From contig CALVVF010000009.1 in NCBI GenBank assembly GCA_944363785.1, forward strand, positions 1-58,567: a DNA stretch of 58,567 bases, written 5' to 3'. Origin of the DNA: an uncultured Bacilli bacterium. GTDB lineage: Bacteria; Bacillota_I; Bacilli_A; RF39; UBA660. Positions 7,080-15,965 of this stretch are shown piece by piece. The notes under the pieces were generated by a model. It had not been told where the DNA came from, did no database searches, and was given only the letters and a program-made list of their open reading frames with translations. A program made the position numbers and the translations under genes. Every line of letters starts with the position of its first letter. The stretch's first letter is position 1.

Positions 7080-8459
7080 TTAAATCGCAAATAAGAAACT
7101 GACTAAAACGGCAATCACTTCTAAAGAGACAACCATAAGTAGAATCTTAGGACTTATCTGACCACTTTCAGAAGAAGGAACAGGAGGAACATAAGTTTTC
7201 ACGTAAGCGCCACTAGTATTATGTAACTCGTTAGATTGACTTAATTCCTCTTTCATCGATAATAAAGTAGCTTCAGTATCTTGAAGTAAAACTAACTGTT
7301 CTGCTGTTGTTTCTTTAGAAACAGAAATCAAATTCTTTCCCGTTGATGTCTCGTTAACAGTAGCATTATTGGTTCGAAAAGCATCTGAAACTTGTTGATA
7401 GTTTTCGTCCATACTAAGAGAAAAGTGAAAATGATCTGCTGATCTTTTAATTCCTAATGTCGCAGCACCATCATTTCCTAAAATATGTTGATCAAAAATC
7501 TGATACATCAAAGCAATTTCTGGAGCTTGTTGCAATAAGAATGGCATATAATCGATATTCGGTTGAAATTGTTGGGCAAGTTCTTGAATCCGATTTTTAG
7601 CAACGGCATCCAATCTGTTCTCGGGATGATTAGTAAGAGGAAAATTGCCAAATTCAAAACGAAAAGCATTGTCATCTTCTTGATCTTTGATCAGTTTTAC
7701 CCCTAAATTTTGAAATAAGTCTTGATTACTTTCAGCAACCATCAACGTTCCTAACATCATCAAAGCAAACTGTTCTGTCGCATTATCCCCTTTTTCTACC
7801 TGGCAATAAGCCGTACCATCATCACTAAATGATATATCAGGGTCATTAACTGGAGCTTGCTTCTCTTCTATTTCTTCTATAGCATCTAAAATATGTTCAT
7901 CACCACTAGAATCCAATGAATTTTGCAATTGATCAACACTAATATCTATTGGATAAGTATCAATTTTATTACGTTCATCCATATAACGAATGGCTGTATC
8001 CACATTATTTTGAATTTTTTCGATATCTGCTTGGTTTTCTATGTCATCAATAAGTTCATCTGTGTTTCCAACAACAGAAACACCTGCTTCTTCTAATTGC
8101 TGAATAGAATCATCAACAAACTCAGTTTTGATTTGATCGACTTCTGAATTTGACTGTTCGAACTCGTCCTTCTGTTCAGAAATTAAAGATTTCAAATAAT
8201 CCTTTAATTCCCATATAGCACTACTAACATCCATATTCGGCGTAAAGTCATCACAAATTGCCATTAGTTGTTCACTAATCGGATCGGGAACAGAATAATT
8301 AATTAAAAATTGATACACTTCATTCTTTACCTCATCGATTGTTTTAGAACCGTTTATTCTATCTTGTAAAGCATCAAAATAATATTCAGAATCAGATAAT
8401 TTCTCCCGATTTATTTCATTTTCTTTAACATACTCATCAAATACATTTGTACGATCCAT
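7080..8459 (-). CDS. Acidic tail-anchored protein of unknown function
   Basis: About 459 aa. No N-terminal signal; one hydrophobic C-terminal segment (ILLMVVSLEVIAVLVSFLF) makes it a tail-anchored protein with the bulk in the cytoplasm. Residues 1-220 are acidic and helical, followed by a mixed alpha/beta middle region. The ATG at 8459 is used: AAAGGAG lies eight bases upstream, while the in-frame GTG at 8468 overlaps that site. It follows the DUF2752 gene closely and is the last gene before the terminator. It shares the tail-anchored layout with the gene at 9276. No family recognised. Confidence 0.75.
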   Translation of the reverse strand: MDRTNVFDEYVKENEINREKLSDSEYYFDALQDRINGSKTIDEVKNEVYQFLINYSVPDPISEQLMAICDDFTPNMDVSSAIWELKDYLKSLISEQKDEFEQSNSEVDQIKTEFVDDSIQQLEEAGVSVVGNTDELIDDIENQADIEKIQNNVDTAIRYMDERNKIDTYPIDISVDQLQNSLDSSGDEHILDAIEEIEEKQAPVNDPDISFSDDGTAYCQVEKGDNATEQFALMMLGTLMVAESNQDLFQNLGVKLIKDQEDDNAFRFEFGNFPLTNHPENRLDAVAKNRIQELAQQFQPNIDYMPFLLQQAPEIALMYQIFDQHILGNDGAATLGIKRSADHFHFSLSMDENYQQVSDAFRTNNATVNETSTGKNLISVSKETTAEQLVLLQDTEATLLSMKEELSQSNELHNTSGAYVKTYVPPVPSSESGQISPKILLMVVSLEVIAVLVSFLFAI

Positions 8460-8472
8460 ACAAATCACTCCT

Positions 8473-8877
8473 TTACATAATTGGCTTTAAAAAATCAAAA
8501 CTAGGTAAATTTCGTAACAGTCCAAATAATACGACGATACCAAGAATAAGAAATAACGTATTTTGTGAGTAGACATCTTGTATCGAGAGTAATTTACCAC
8601 TTTTAATATAATGCGAAATAAAGCGTAGACCATAAAACAAAAAAAGAGGAAGTAATAGATAAATAAGCGCATTATTATGAAAAGCTTCCTCTAACTGAAA
8701 ATGCATTAAAGCAAATACGGCTCTTGTCATTCCACAACCAGGACAATAAAATCCGGTTAAATGATAGAAAAGACAGGGAAACGATAGAACGTTATTTTGA
8801 ATAAGCCAACATACAATCAAAAAAAGAAAGAAAAAACAAATGCCCAAACCACTAATTATCCAAAATCGTTTTTGCAT
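8473..8877 (-). CDS. DUF2752 membrane protein
   Basis: A 134-aa integral membrane protein with about three segments. Residues 45-53 carry the DUF2752 signature CPGCGMTRA in a loop after the first membrane segment; the paired cysteines could bind metal or form a disulfide. Function of the family is unknown. It is set between DUF4234 and the tail-anchored protein in a tight minus-strand run (13-20 base gaps), suggesting joint expression and perhaps a shared membrane complex. Confidence 0.85.
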   Translation of the reverse strand: MQKRFWIISGLGICFFFLFLIVCWLIQNNVLSFPCLFYHLTGFYCPGCGMTRAVFALMHFQLEEAFHNNALIYLLLPLFLFYGLRFISHYIKSGKLLSIQDVYSQNTLFLILGIVVLFGLLRNLPSFDFLKPIM

Positions 8878-8897
8878 AATAAATCTTACCCAGGAAA

Positions 8898-9260
8898 CTA
8901 GCTATAATCAAATTCGGCCAATTTATTCAAATCATTCTGGATTAAAATCCAATTGACAATATCTAATCTAAATATCGATAAAATCAAATATAAAACCGCA
9001 TTATCATTGGCAGGAAGATTGCGTTTTTCAAAAGCCATACACATTTTCTTCCCCATTTGATATGACCAGTACCAACTATAAAAACCACACGTAATTAACC
9101 AAAGCAAAAAGCTAGTTGTTCCTTTCATCGAATGATCACCACTTGCATCTGCGCAATCATCGGTCAATACTACAAACCAATACCAACCATAAAAACCACA
9201 AGTGATAACACTGAGAATAACAGACGTAACGATATCTCTTTTTTTCACCCTAGAAATCAA
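8898..9260 (-). CDS. DUF4234 membrane protein
   Basis: A 120-aa protein with a repeated half: VITCGFYGWYWFVVLTDD and LITCGFYSWYWSYQMGKK, the twin TCGFYxWYW motifs of DUF4234. Each half begins a membrane segment, so the protein is an internal duplication of one hairpin. The start is TTG at 9260, six bases after GGAGAG; an in-frame GTG at 9248 is the alternative. Function unknown; it lies in the same run as DUF2752. Confidence 0.85.
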   Translation of the reverse strand: MISRVKKRDIVTSVILSVITCGFYGWYWFVVLTDDCADASGDHSMKGTTSFLLWLITCGFYSWYWSYQMGKKMCMAFEKRNLPANDNAVLYLILSIFRLDIVNWILIQNDLNKLAEFDYS

Positions 9261-9275
9261 ATCAATCTCTCCTTC

Positions 9276-10160
9276 CTATACATATTGATATACAATTAAG
9301 ACAATCACAGCTAAAATAATTAACATGGCTAAAATAATAAACAAGCGAACTACTTTTGAACGTTTAGGTAAAACATCGAGGAACGTTTCATCTTCCTCAG
9401 AATCAGTATCGACAAAATCTTCTTTAGAGAGATCCATTGATTTTGTATAAAAAGACTGATCAATAGCTAAAGCTTCTGTTTGTTGATCATCTTCATGTGA
9501 ACTAGCACTATCTTCTTTTTCTGAATGTATATCTTGTTTGATCTTATTTTCTAATTCCGTACCCAAATTTTCATCGATTACCGTCTCATCTAAATTAGTA
9601 GGCATCAAGTCATTCAATAATTGTTGTTCAATATCGTGGTGCATGGTATTCGAGGTAATCGTATTGATCAATTCTTCTAAATTTTCTTCCTCTTCTTCCG
9701 TCAATACTTCTCGTTTTTTTTCTTTATATTCCTTAATCTTTTCACTATTTAATTCGGCTAGTATATTATACTCTGTCGTTCTTAATTTTCTTCTTTTTTC
9801 TAATTCATCAGGATGTTCCCGATTTTTTCTTGCTTCTTCCAAAATTTGATTAATATCATACACTTTTTCTTTATCATCTGAAGAAAAGGATTCCATATAA
9901 TCAGGATAATTTCTAGTAGTAGGCTCATTAGATGAAAAAAATGGAGAGATTTCTTTTGCTCTTTGATATTGCTCCCGACGACTATTTCCTTGTTGTAAAG
10001 AAGATGATAATGTTAAATCGACTACATTAGAATCTAAATTGGTAAACTGAGTATAACCAACATTAGTATATAAATCTTCATAGAATTTTTTATTCTTCTC
10101 AATTCTACTAGTAGGACGATTCTCTCGATTATTTGTATAACGCTCCATTCGACTAGCCAT
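9276..10160 (-). CDS. Acidic tail-anchored protein of unknown function
   Basis: A 294-aa protein with a basic N-terminus (MASRMERYTNNRENRPTSR), a charged helical middle rich in Glu/Lys/Asn (110-230), and a single C-terminal membrane segment (FIILAMLIILAVIVLIVYQ) with almost nothing outside. First gene of the membrane run. The layout mirrors that of the protein at 7080 (cytoplasmic helical body, tail anchor), though no clear sequence similarity is visible by eye. No family recognised. Confidence 0.75.
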   Translation of the reverse strand: MASRMERYTNNRENRPTSRIEKNKKFYEDLYTNVGYTQFTNLDSNVVDLTLSSSLQQGNSRREQYQRAKEISPFFSSNEPTTRNYPDYMESFSSDDKEKVYDINQILEEARKNREHPDELEKRRKLRTTEYNILAELNSEKIKEYKEKKREVLTEEEEENLEELINTITSNTMHHDIEQQLLNDLMPTNLDETVIDENLGTELENKIKQDIHSEKEDSASSHEDDQQTEALAIDQSFYTKSMDLSKEDFVDTDSEEDETFLDVLPKRSKVVRLFIILAMLIILAVIVLIVYQYV

Positions 10161-10245
10161 ATCGCATCACCTTACCCTATTCCAGTATTATCATAGCATA
10201 AAATAATTAAAAAAAAAAGAACTCCCCTTACAGAAAAAGAAAGAA

Positions 10246-10274
10246 TTGTCATTTTACTAGAAATTCGCTATAAT
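10246..10274 (+). promoter_or_regulatory. Promoter of the ferredoxin gene
   Basis: TTGTCA (10246-10251), 17-base spacer, TATAAT (10269-10274); the ATG follows 25 bases later with AAAGGAGAG in between. Confidence 0.85.
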
Positions 10275-10299
10275 TTATAAATGTAAAGGAGAGAGAAAA

Positions 10300-10503
10300 A
10301 TGAAAACATATGTAAAAAAAGACAGCTGTATCGGTTGTGGTAGCTGCACATACATTGCAGAAAACATCTTCGAAATTGGAGAAGACGGACTTGCTCAAGT
10401 AAAAGAAAATGAAGAAAAAGTAGAAGTTGCTGAAGCAGAAAAAGAAAATGTTCAAGATGCAGCAGAAAGTTGCCCAACTGGAGCAATTGTTGTTGAAGAA
10501 TAA
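10300..10503 (+). CDS. fer: [4Fe-4S] ferredoxin
   Basis: A 67-aa acidic protein. Cys10, Cys13 and Cys16 (CIGCGSC) with Cys58 in ESCPTGAI form the four ligands of one [4Fe-4S] cluster, as in Bacillus Fer. The segment between the motifs is rich in Glu and Lys. It transfers single electrons to redox enzymes. It has its own strong promoter and ends in a shared terminator, so it is a one-gene unit. Confidence 0.95.
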   Translation: MKTYVKKDSCIGCGSCTYIAENIFEIGEDGLAQVKENEEKVEVAEAEKENVQDAAESCPTGAIVVEE

Positions 10504-10523
10504 TCACCGTCAATTTAACCATA

Positions 10524-10566
10524 AAAAAAGATTAGGATACAAATCATTTATTCCTAATCTTTTTTT
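10524..10566. terminator. Bidirectional terminator between fer and rluB
   Basis: AAAAGATTAGGA pairs with TCCTAATCTTTT; T-runs follow on the plus strand and A-runs precede it, so it can serve both convergent genes. The rluB stop codon (TGA, 10544-10546) lies in its loop. Confidence 0.85.
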
Positions 10567-11287
10567 CTTTTCCTTTATTCGCCAAAGCAAATAATTGATG
10601 AACTTCTTTAGGAGAAAGTTCACGATATTCACCAGATAACAATGAACCTGTCGTCAAAAAGGCAAAACGTTCTCTCTTTAACTTAACAACTGGGAAGCCA
10701 ACGGCTTGTAACATCTTTTTTACTTGATGATTTTTTCCCTCATGAAGAGTAATTTCCACCAATGTTTTTTTATTTTTGGAATCAACCTTTCTTACTTTAA
10801 CACGACTAGCATGGTAAACTTCTTCTCCAACTTTTATTCCCTTTTTTAATTCTCGAAACGCATCAACAGAAAAAATGCCATCTACTTTAGCCATGTACAC
10901 TTTATCGATCGCCTCATTAGGACGCATCAATAAATGAGCAAATTCACCATCATTGGTTAGCAACAATACCCCTGTCGTATCATAGTCTAAACGACCGATC
11001 GGATAAATTCTCTTATCCGTATCGATTAAATCGACAACCGTTTTACGGTTTTTATCATCATGAGCGGTTGTTACAACCCCACGTGGTTTATTCAACAAAT
11101 AATAAACCTTATCTTGACGTTCTAGACGAACACCATCAATTTCAATTTTGTCCTTATCACTAACTTGAAAACCTAATTGAGAAACAAGTTTACCATTTAC
11201 AGCTACTCGATTCTCCACAATCAATTTCTCAGCCTTACGCCTCGAACAATACCCACAGTTAGCAATTACTTTCTGTAATCTTTCCAT
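10544..11287 (-). CDS. rluB: 23S rRNA pseudouridine synthase RluB
   Basis: A 247-aa RsuA/RluB-family enzyme. An S4 RNA-binding domain (about 2-60: LQKVIANCGYCSRRKAEKLI) precedes the catalytic domain, with YYLLNKPRGVVTT and the motif GRLDYDTTGVLLLTNDGE holding the catalytic Asp; EGKNHQVKKML is the conserved end motif. It isomerises uridine near 2605 (E. coli numbering) of 23S rRNA. In Bacillus rluB lies next to spmA/spmB, and the same genes follow here. It ends with TGA, showing that TGA is a stop in this genome. Confidence 0.92.
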   Translation of the reverse strand: MERLQKVIANCGYCSRRKAEKLIVENRVAVNGKLVSQLGFQVSDKDKIEIDGVRLERQDKVYYLLNKPRGVVTTAHDDKNRKTVVDLIDTDKRIYPIGRLDYDTTGVLLLTNDGEFAHLLMRPNEAIDKVYMAKVDGIFSVDAFRELKKGIKVGEEVYHASRVKVRKVDSKNKKTLVEITLHEGKNHQVKKMLQAVGFPVVKLKRERFAFLTTGSLLSGEYRELSPKEVHQLFALANKGKEKKIRNK

Positions 11288-11529
11288 AATACACCTTCTT
11301 TCTTATTTTCTTTTTAACGGAAGAACAAACTTCTTCACATCATCAATATCCAAACAAGTATTCATAAACATAATTCAAACACTTCGAAAAGTAAACAATA
11401 TCAAGATCCGTCTTTCATCTCTTTGCCTAAATCGTTCCAATTATATCATAAAACCAAAAAAGAGGCAAAAAAAAAGAAAAAATAGGTCCAAAAATTTTCC
11501 CCATTTCTAATATCATTCTCCTAAACAAC

Positions 11530-12060
11530 CTAACTACCAAATACAAGTGTAACTAATAAAATACTCATCACCAAAGTCACAAAGTCAGCAAATAATCCGG
11601 CTTTTAATGCATAGCGAATATTTTTTATCCCAATACTTCCAAAATATAACGACAAAACATAAATGGTCGTATCGGTTGCCCCCTGCATTACAGCAGCGAT
11701 TCTTCCTAAATAAGAGTCTACTCCATAGGTATGAAAAATATCGATCATGACCGCAAAAGAAGCATTTCCCGAAATAGGACGAATTAAAGCCATAGGTAAA
11801 ATTTCAACGGGAACACGAAGAAAAGAAAATAATGGCTCTAACAGCAAAAAAAGGTGATTTAAAATTTCACTTTTTAACAAAATATTAATACCAAAAATCA
11901 TGGCAATTAAACAAGGAAAAACCGTAACTCCCAAATGAAGTCCTTCCTTAGCCCCTTCGACAAATTCATCGAAAACATTTACTTTCTTATACAAAGCATA
12001 ACCGATGATACCAAGTACCAACAAAGGGATAAATAGCTGACTAAGTGCGCTTAAGTTCAC
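11530..12060 (-). CDS. spmB: Spore maturation protein SpmB
   Basis: A 176-aa integral membrane protein of the nucleoside-recognition (Gate) family with conserved RPISGNASFAVMIDIF and QGATDTTIYVLSLYFGS. SpmB works with SpmA in dehydrating the spore core during maturation. Its start overlaps the end of spmA by 20 bases, implying coupled translation, and it is the last gene of dacB-spmA-spmB. Confidence 0.95.
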   Translation of the reverse strand: MNLSALSQLFIPLLVLGIIGYALYKKVNVFDEFVEGAKEGLHLGVTVFPCLIAMIFGINILLKSEILNHLFLLLEPLFSFLRVPVEILPMALIRPISGNASFAVMIDIFHTYGVDSYLGRIAAVMQGATDTTIYVLSLYFGSIGIKNIRYALKAGLFADFVTLVMSILLVTLVFGS

Positions 12061-12649
12061 GGTTTTTCCACCTCTTCCATAACAATCTATCTACTAGTAA
12101 AGCCAAAATGGTATTTACGACCGTAGCGATAATCGTTACCATCACCAAATCTGTAGGTGAGGTTGCCCCAAGCTTTGAGCGTACACCAATAATATCTGTA
12201 GCGATCAGGGTTACTCCACTCGTATTTAAAACCAAAAAAGTAATCATACTGCGCGTAGCTACTTCTCTTTTTGGATTTTTTTCTTGTAAACACTTCATCG
12301 CTTTTAACCCGAAGGGGGTCGAGGCATTATGAATACCTAACATGTTAATCGTCAGATTACTAGCAATATAACCAAGAGCTGGATCATCTGCTTTTAGTTC
12401 AGGAAAAATAAGTCGAAATAAAGGGCGCATCATCCTCGCTAAACGATCCAAAATTCCTGCCTTCTTCGCAATATTCATAATCCCACTCCACAAAATCATC
12501 AAAGGAAACATACCCATAAATAATTCGACCGCACTACTTCCACACTCGATAATCTCCTGATTAATGACATCGACCCTACCTGTTAAAAAAGCATACCCAA
12601 TGCCAATTAAAATAAAGCTTCCCCAGATAAGATTAATCACGAAAACCAC
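12041..12649 (-). CDS. spmA: Spore maturation protein SpmA
   Basis: A 202-aa membrane protein with conserved MNIAKKAGILDRLARMMRPLF and the motifs SNLTINMLGIHNASTPFGLKA. Acts with SpmB in spore core dehydration and heat resistance. It overlaps dacB by 13 bases upstream and spmB by 20 bases downstream, a tight three-gene operon with the same order as in Bacillus. Confidence 0.95.
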   Translation of the reverse strand: MVFVINLIWGSFILIGIGYAFLTGRVDVINQEIIECGSSAVELFMGMFPLMILWSGIMNIAKKAGILDRLARMMRPLFRLIFPELKADDPALGYIASNLTINMLGIHNASTPFGLKAMKCLQEKNPKREVATRSMITFLVLNTSGVTLIATDIIGVRSKLGATSPTDLVMVTIIATVVNTILALLVDRLLWKRWKNRELKRT

Positions 12650-13704
12650 GACCTAATCCAAGAAAACAATCCCTTTTTCTCATTTTTCATTTGAACATAG
12701 ACCTTCTGATGATGAATCTCTTCTCCATTTAATTTAACAGTAACAAGACCGACAACATCACCATCTTGATATTGATTTAACTTTTTTAATTTTATCTCTA
12801 CTTTCACTAACTCTTTTTCTTCTAATATTAAAGGATAAGAAAAATTCTGTTTAATATAAATCTTATCGGGATAATAAGCATCATCGATTTTAAATTTCTT
12901 AGTATCTAAAATTTTATAATTTTTATATTGTGAAAAAGCATACTCATATAATTCTTCATGAGTTTGATATTCATTCCCATCGTTAAGAGTAACTGCAGTT
13001 AGATTTAACCCATCACGACTAGCATTAGTCACTAAAGTTCTTCCTGCCTTAGGGGTATAGCCTGTTTTACCGCCTGTACAGTAACGATAACTGCCTAATA
13101 ATTTATTACGGTTATACCATAAGTAACTCTTTCTATCCGATTGAACACTATATTTTTTAGTACCGATAATTTCCATATAAGTTTCATTTTTAGACGCATA
13201 ACTAGATAAAAGAGCCATATCATAAGCCGTCGATTTATTCTGAGTTACTTCATCTAAGCCATGAGGATTATGAAAAACCGTATTTCGCATCCCAATACTT
13301 GCTGCTTTTTGATTCATCATCTCCACAAACTTCTCCTCTGTTCCCCCGACAAAAACACTAATCACAATCGCCGCATCATTACCACTTCGTAACATCAAGC
13401 CATAAACTAAATCCAAAAGAGTCATTTTCTCCCCAAGTTCAATATAAATATTTGACCCATACATCGTAAGAACTTCCTCACCTACCGTAACTACCTCGTC
13501 TAAACGACCAGACTCAATCGCAAGAATAGCAGTCATAATCTTAGTAATAGAAGCAATCAATCTAGGATTATCCTTATCTTTGGCAAATAAAACCCGTCCA
13601 CTTTCAGTATCCATCAAACAAGCACTTCTACTACTGACAGTCATCGCATAAACGTTAATGGGCAACATAAACAAAACCATTAATATAATCAATCCTTTTT
13701 TCAT
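12637..13704 (-). CDS. dacB: D-alanyl-D-alanine carboxypeptidase (DacB-type, spore cortex)
   Basis: A 355-aa penicillin-binding protein 5 family enzyme. A signal peptide (about 1-20, ending VYA) precedes the three active-site motifs: Ser52-x-x-Lys55 (SITK), Ser107-Gly-Asn109, and Lys213-Thr-Gly. The C-terminal beta domain (about 275-340) is followed by a short basic, amphipathic membrane anchor (LFSWIRSWFS). It removes terminal D-Ala from peptidoglycan stem peptides. Operon with spmA and spmB points to the DacB (PBP5*) role of setting cortex cross-linking rather than vegetative DacA. Confidence 0.9.
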   Translation of the reverse strand: MKKGLIILMVLFMLPINVYAMTVSSRSACLMDTESGRVLFAKDKDNPRLIASITKIMTAILAIESGRLDEVVTVGEEVLTMYGSNIYIELGEKMTLLDLVYGLMLRSGNDAAIVISVFVGGTEEKFVEMMNQKAASIGMRNTVFHNPHGLDEVTQNKSTAYDMALLSSYASKNETYMEIIGTKKYSVQSDRKSYLWYNRNKLLGSYRYCTGGKTGYTPKAGRTLVTNASRDGLNLTAVTLNDGNEYQTHEELYEYAFSQYKNYKILDTKKFKIDDAYYPDKIYIKQNFSYPLILEEKELVKVEIKLKKLNQYQDGDVVGLVTVKLNGEEIHHQKVYVQMKNEKKGLFSWIRSWFS

Positions 13705-13786
13705 GAATTCACCTATAAAAACATATGAAAAAAAACACTGTTTTAGTCCCTTTTCTCAGGGAATGTTCACATTCGACAAAAAATAA

Positions 13787-13815
13787 TTGAAAAAAGGACA
13801 AAACCAACGTATAAT
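13787..13815 (+). promoter_or_regulatory. Promoter of the HExxH protein gene
   Basis: TTGAAA (13787-13792), 17-base spacer, TATAAT (13810-13815). The longer frame starting at 13787 begins within this -35 box and is not used. Confidence 0.8.
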
Positions 13816-13843
13816 TAAATTTACTAAAAAAGAAAGGGATATT

Positions 13844-15256
13844 ATGAATAAAATTACATTTTGTAGTCTACTTTTAGGAACTAGTTTTTTTCAATTAGCT
13901 AATCCTGATTTAGAAACATATAAATATAAACAAACTACACCTAATCCAGTTGTAGAAACCTCCCTTCAAAACATTAAAAATTCAACCTATCAAAACGGTT
14001 ACGAAGAGAGTTACCAAATAGAAGAATTATTAAATAATTATACTTATCCAGAAATAGAGATCACTAATCATCAAAACAAAGACTTGTATGATCCAAAAAC
14101 AGATAGTATTAAATGGGATAAACTCTATAGTACCATCCAAGAAAATAATCGAGAATTCTTAAAGACAACAGAAGAAGACTATTACGAAGAAATCAGTGAA
14201 TTAGAATTACGAGAAATCATCGCTGTTTGTATCTACTTTTTAAATCAAAAGTGCGAAGAGAAAAATTTAGATAAAAAAGAAATTGCTTGTAAATTAGAAG
14301 AATTAAAAATTTTAAAAGAAAAAAGAACTCCATACATTGATATTATGTTTACAGGAGAATTAGACTGGCATAACTTTAAGTTAGCTTTAACCGAAGAAAG
14401 TGATAAAGACTATTTCAAAATAAAAATTGCTCATGAAATTGCCCACTTAATTCAAGCACCATGTCCAGATATGCAAAAAGAAACAATTAAAGTAAGTGTA
14501 TGGCAAGAGCCGATCGAAGTCTTTGATACTAACCAACCGACTAGTCTTAGAACCAGAGTAGTCGATGAAAGTGTTGCCTACATTATAGCGCAAGACTACC
14601 ACTCTTCTTACCCCATTGATTTTCCAGATATGACTAATTTCAATCTACTACAATTCGTCATGCTTCCAAAAGAAGATTTTCAAGTCAATCAAACCATAAT
14701 TGATCTTTCACTAACCAAAGATCAAGAAGGATTCTATCAACTATTTAATGCCGACCAAATAGAAGAAAAACAACAAGTACATGAAATAATGCATACGATG
14801 GATACTCTTGACTTTTATGATCAAAGTCTTTATTTTCAATACCCAGAAAGTAAAGAAAAATTGACCGAAATCTATACAATAAATGCTCTTAATTTAAGTA
14901 AATATCTAATGGCCAATATTTTAGAAAGAGAAGAACCATTACCAGAAAACACTGCCTTTTACCTACTAAAATTATATAAAGAATATATTCTCTACACATT
15001 AGATTTTTATAGTGATGAGGAAAAAGATAACGAAAATAGTAAAGAACTATTTCTAGAAAATTATAGTCAATTAGAAGAAAATATGTACCCTGCTTTAGCG
15101 GAGATTTATCAAGATGAAAATATAAAAGCTAACTACAATCAATATGAATACGAAGATGAAGACGTAGAAGGCTTCTTATTTAAAGACTTTGTATTCTCAA
15201 TAAAAAATGAAATAGAAGAATATAACCAATATAAAAAGCTACTAAAATCGCAATAA
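13844..15256 (+). CDS. Secreted HExxH protein, putative zinc metallopeptidase
   Basis: About 470 aa. The ATG at 13844 follows GAAAGGGAT by three bases and gives a signal-peptide-like start (MNKITFCSLLLGTSFFQLA). A helical region leads to H197-E-I-A-H201 in AHEIAHLIQ, the zinc-binding and catalytic motif of zincin proteases, and about 40 residues later VVDESVAYIIAQ could supply the third ligand Glu as in gluzincins. The C-terminal 220 residues are helical and acidic. It has its own sigma-A promoter, lies divergent from dacB, and ends in a strong terminator. No named peptidase family was recognised; substrate unknown. Confidence 0.7.
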   Translation: MNKITFCSLLLGTSFFQLANPDLETYKYKQTTPNPVVETSLQNIKNSTYQNGYEESYQIEELLNNYTYPEIEITNHQNKDLYDPKTDSIKWDKLYSTIQENNREFLKTTEEDYYEEISELELREIIAVCIYFLNQKCEEKNLDKKEIACKLEELKILKEKRTPYIDIMFTGELDWHNFKLALTEESDKDYFKIKIAHEIAHLIQAPCPDMQKETIKVSVWQEPIEVFDTNQPTSLRTRVVDESVAYIIAQDYHSSYPIDFPDMTNFNLLQFVMLPKEDFQVNQTIIDLSLTKDQEGFYQLFNADQIEEKQQVHEIMHTMDTLDFYDQSLYFQYPESKEKLTEIYTINALNLSKYLMANILEREEPLPENTAFYLLKLYKEYILYTLDFYSDEEKDNENSKELFLENYSQLEENMYPALAEIYQDENIKANYNQYEYEDEDVEGFLFKDFVFSIKNEIEEYNQYKKLLKSQ

Positions 15257-15270
15257 TTTTAGTAGCTTTT
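15234..15270. terminator. Bidirectional terminator
   Basis: AAAAGCTACTAAAAT pairs perfectly with ATTTTAGTAGCTTTT around a seven-base loop, between the convergent HExxH gene and lipoprotein gene; it overlaps the stop codon at 15254-15256. Confidence 0.9.
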
Positions 15271-15273
15271 ATA

Positions 15274-15813
15274 TTATGAGTATAAACCATGTATTTTTTG
15301 ACGATCTATATCAGTAATATCATCCATTTTCCAGTTATCGTCGTCCTTCGTCAAAGTAAAATTAATCGTATATTTTATCTTTTCTTTAACCTTATCCATT
15401 TGATCTAACTTATAATCCATAAACTTAGCATCATCAATTTCATTAGTCTCTGGATCGATAAACTCATCTTGATTAGTTTTCATATACGTTTCTGCTTCCG
15501 TAATTGCTGTTGCATAATCATATACTTCAATTTCTACTTTTACCGTCGCATGATTACCATCTTCAGTTTCATCATCAATTTTATAACTCAAATTCTTATA
15601 TTGCTTTTTCATCAACTCACGATATTTTTCTTTTTGATCTTTGGTCATTGTACCAGCTGTGTCGATTACTTCATCTAATTGAGATAAAACCTTATCATCC
15701 ATCGTTTGATATTTACTTAAAAACTCTTCTACCTTTTTTGTAGGAGTATTCATCATATTGCCACAGCCAACCAATAAAAATAAAGATAACATACCTATAA
15801 TAATTTTCTTCAT
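15274..15813 (-). CDS. Putative lipoprotein of unknown function
   Basis: A 179-aa protein with a lipoprotein signal peptide: MKKIIIGMLSLFLLVGC with Cys17 as the predicted lipidation site. The mature part begins with TPTKKVEEFLSKYQTMDD and ends in a beta-rich segment IKYTINFTLTKDDDNWKMDD, the layout of NTF2-like DUF4878-type domains that bind ligands or other surface proteins. A GGAGG site precedes the ATG. Attached to the outer face of the membrane. No specific function seen. Confidence 0.8.
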   Translation of the reverse strand: MKKIIIGMLSLFLLVGCGNMMNTPTKKVEEFLSKYQTMDDKVLSQLDEVIDTAGTMTKDQKEKYRELMKKQYKNLSYKIDDETEDGNHATVKVEIEVYDYATAITEAETYMKTNQDEFIDPETNEIDDAKFMDYKLDQMDKVKEKIKYTINFTLTKDDDNWKMDDITDIDRQKIHGLYS

Positions 15814-15937
15814 ATTTTCCTCCTTTATTTGTAGGATGAATCAAAAATAGAAGAACTATACCTCAAAAAATAACAAATCAGTAATAACAACCGGAAAAAA
15901 ACAAAAATTTTTATCTATTTATTTTGTCTAAAAAATG

Positions 15938-15946
15938 TGCTAGAAT
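15938..15946 (+). promoter_or_regulatory. Extended -10 promoter of trpS
   Basis: TGC followed by TAGAAT (15941-15946) with no good -35 box; start about 13 bases before the ATG. No T-box sequence is seen in this short leader, unlike ileS. Confidence 0.55.
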
Positions 15947-15965
15947 ACAAACAGGATGTGAGAAA

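Noticed and set aside
10249..10522. Two minus-strand frames of 68 and 84 codons opposite the ferredoxin
   Set aside because: They mirror the Glu/Lys-rich ferredoxin codons as Phe/Leu runs; the plus-strand gene has a promoter, ribosome site and four cysteine ligands.
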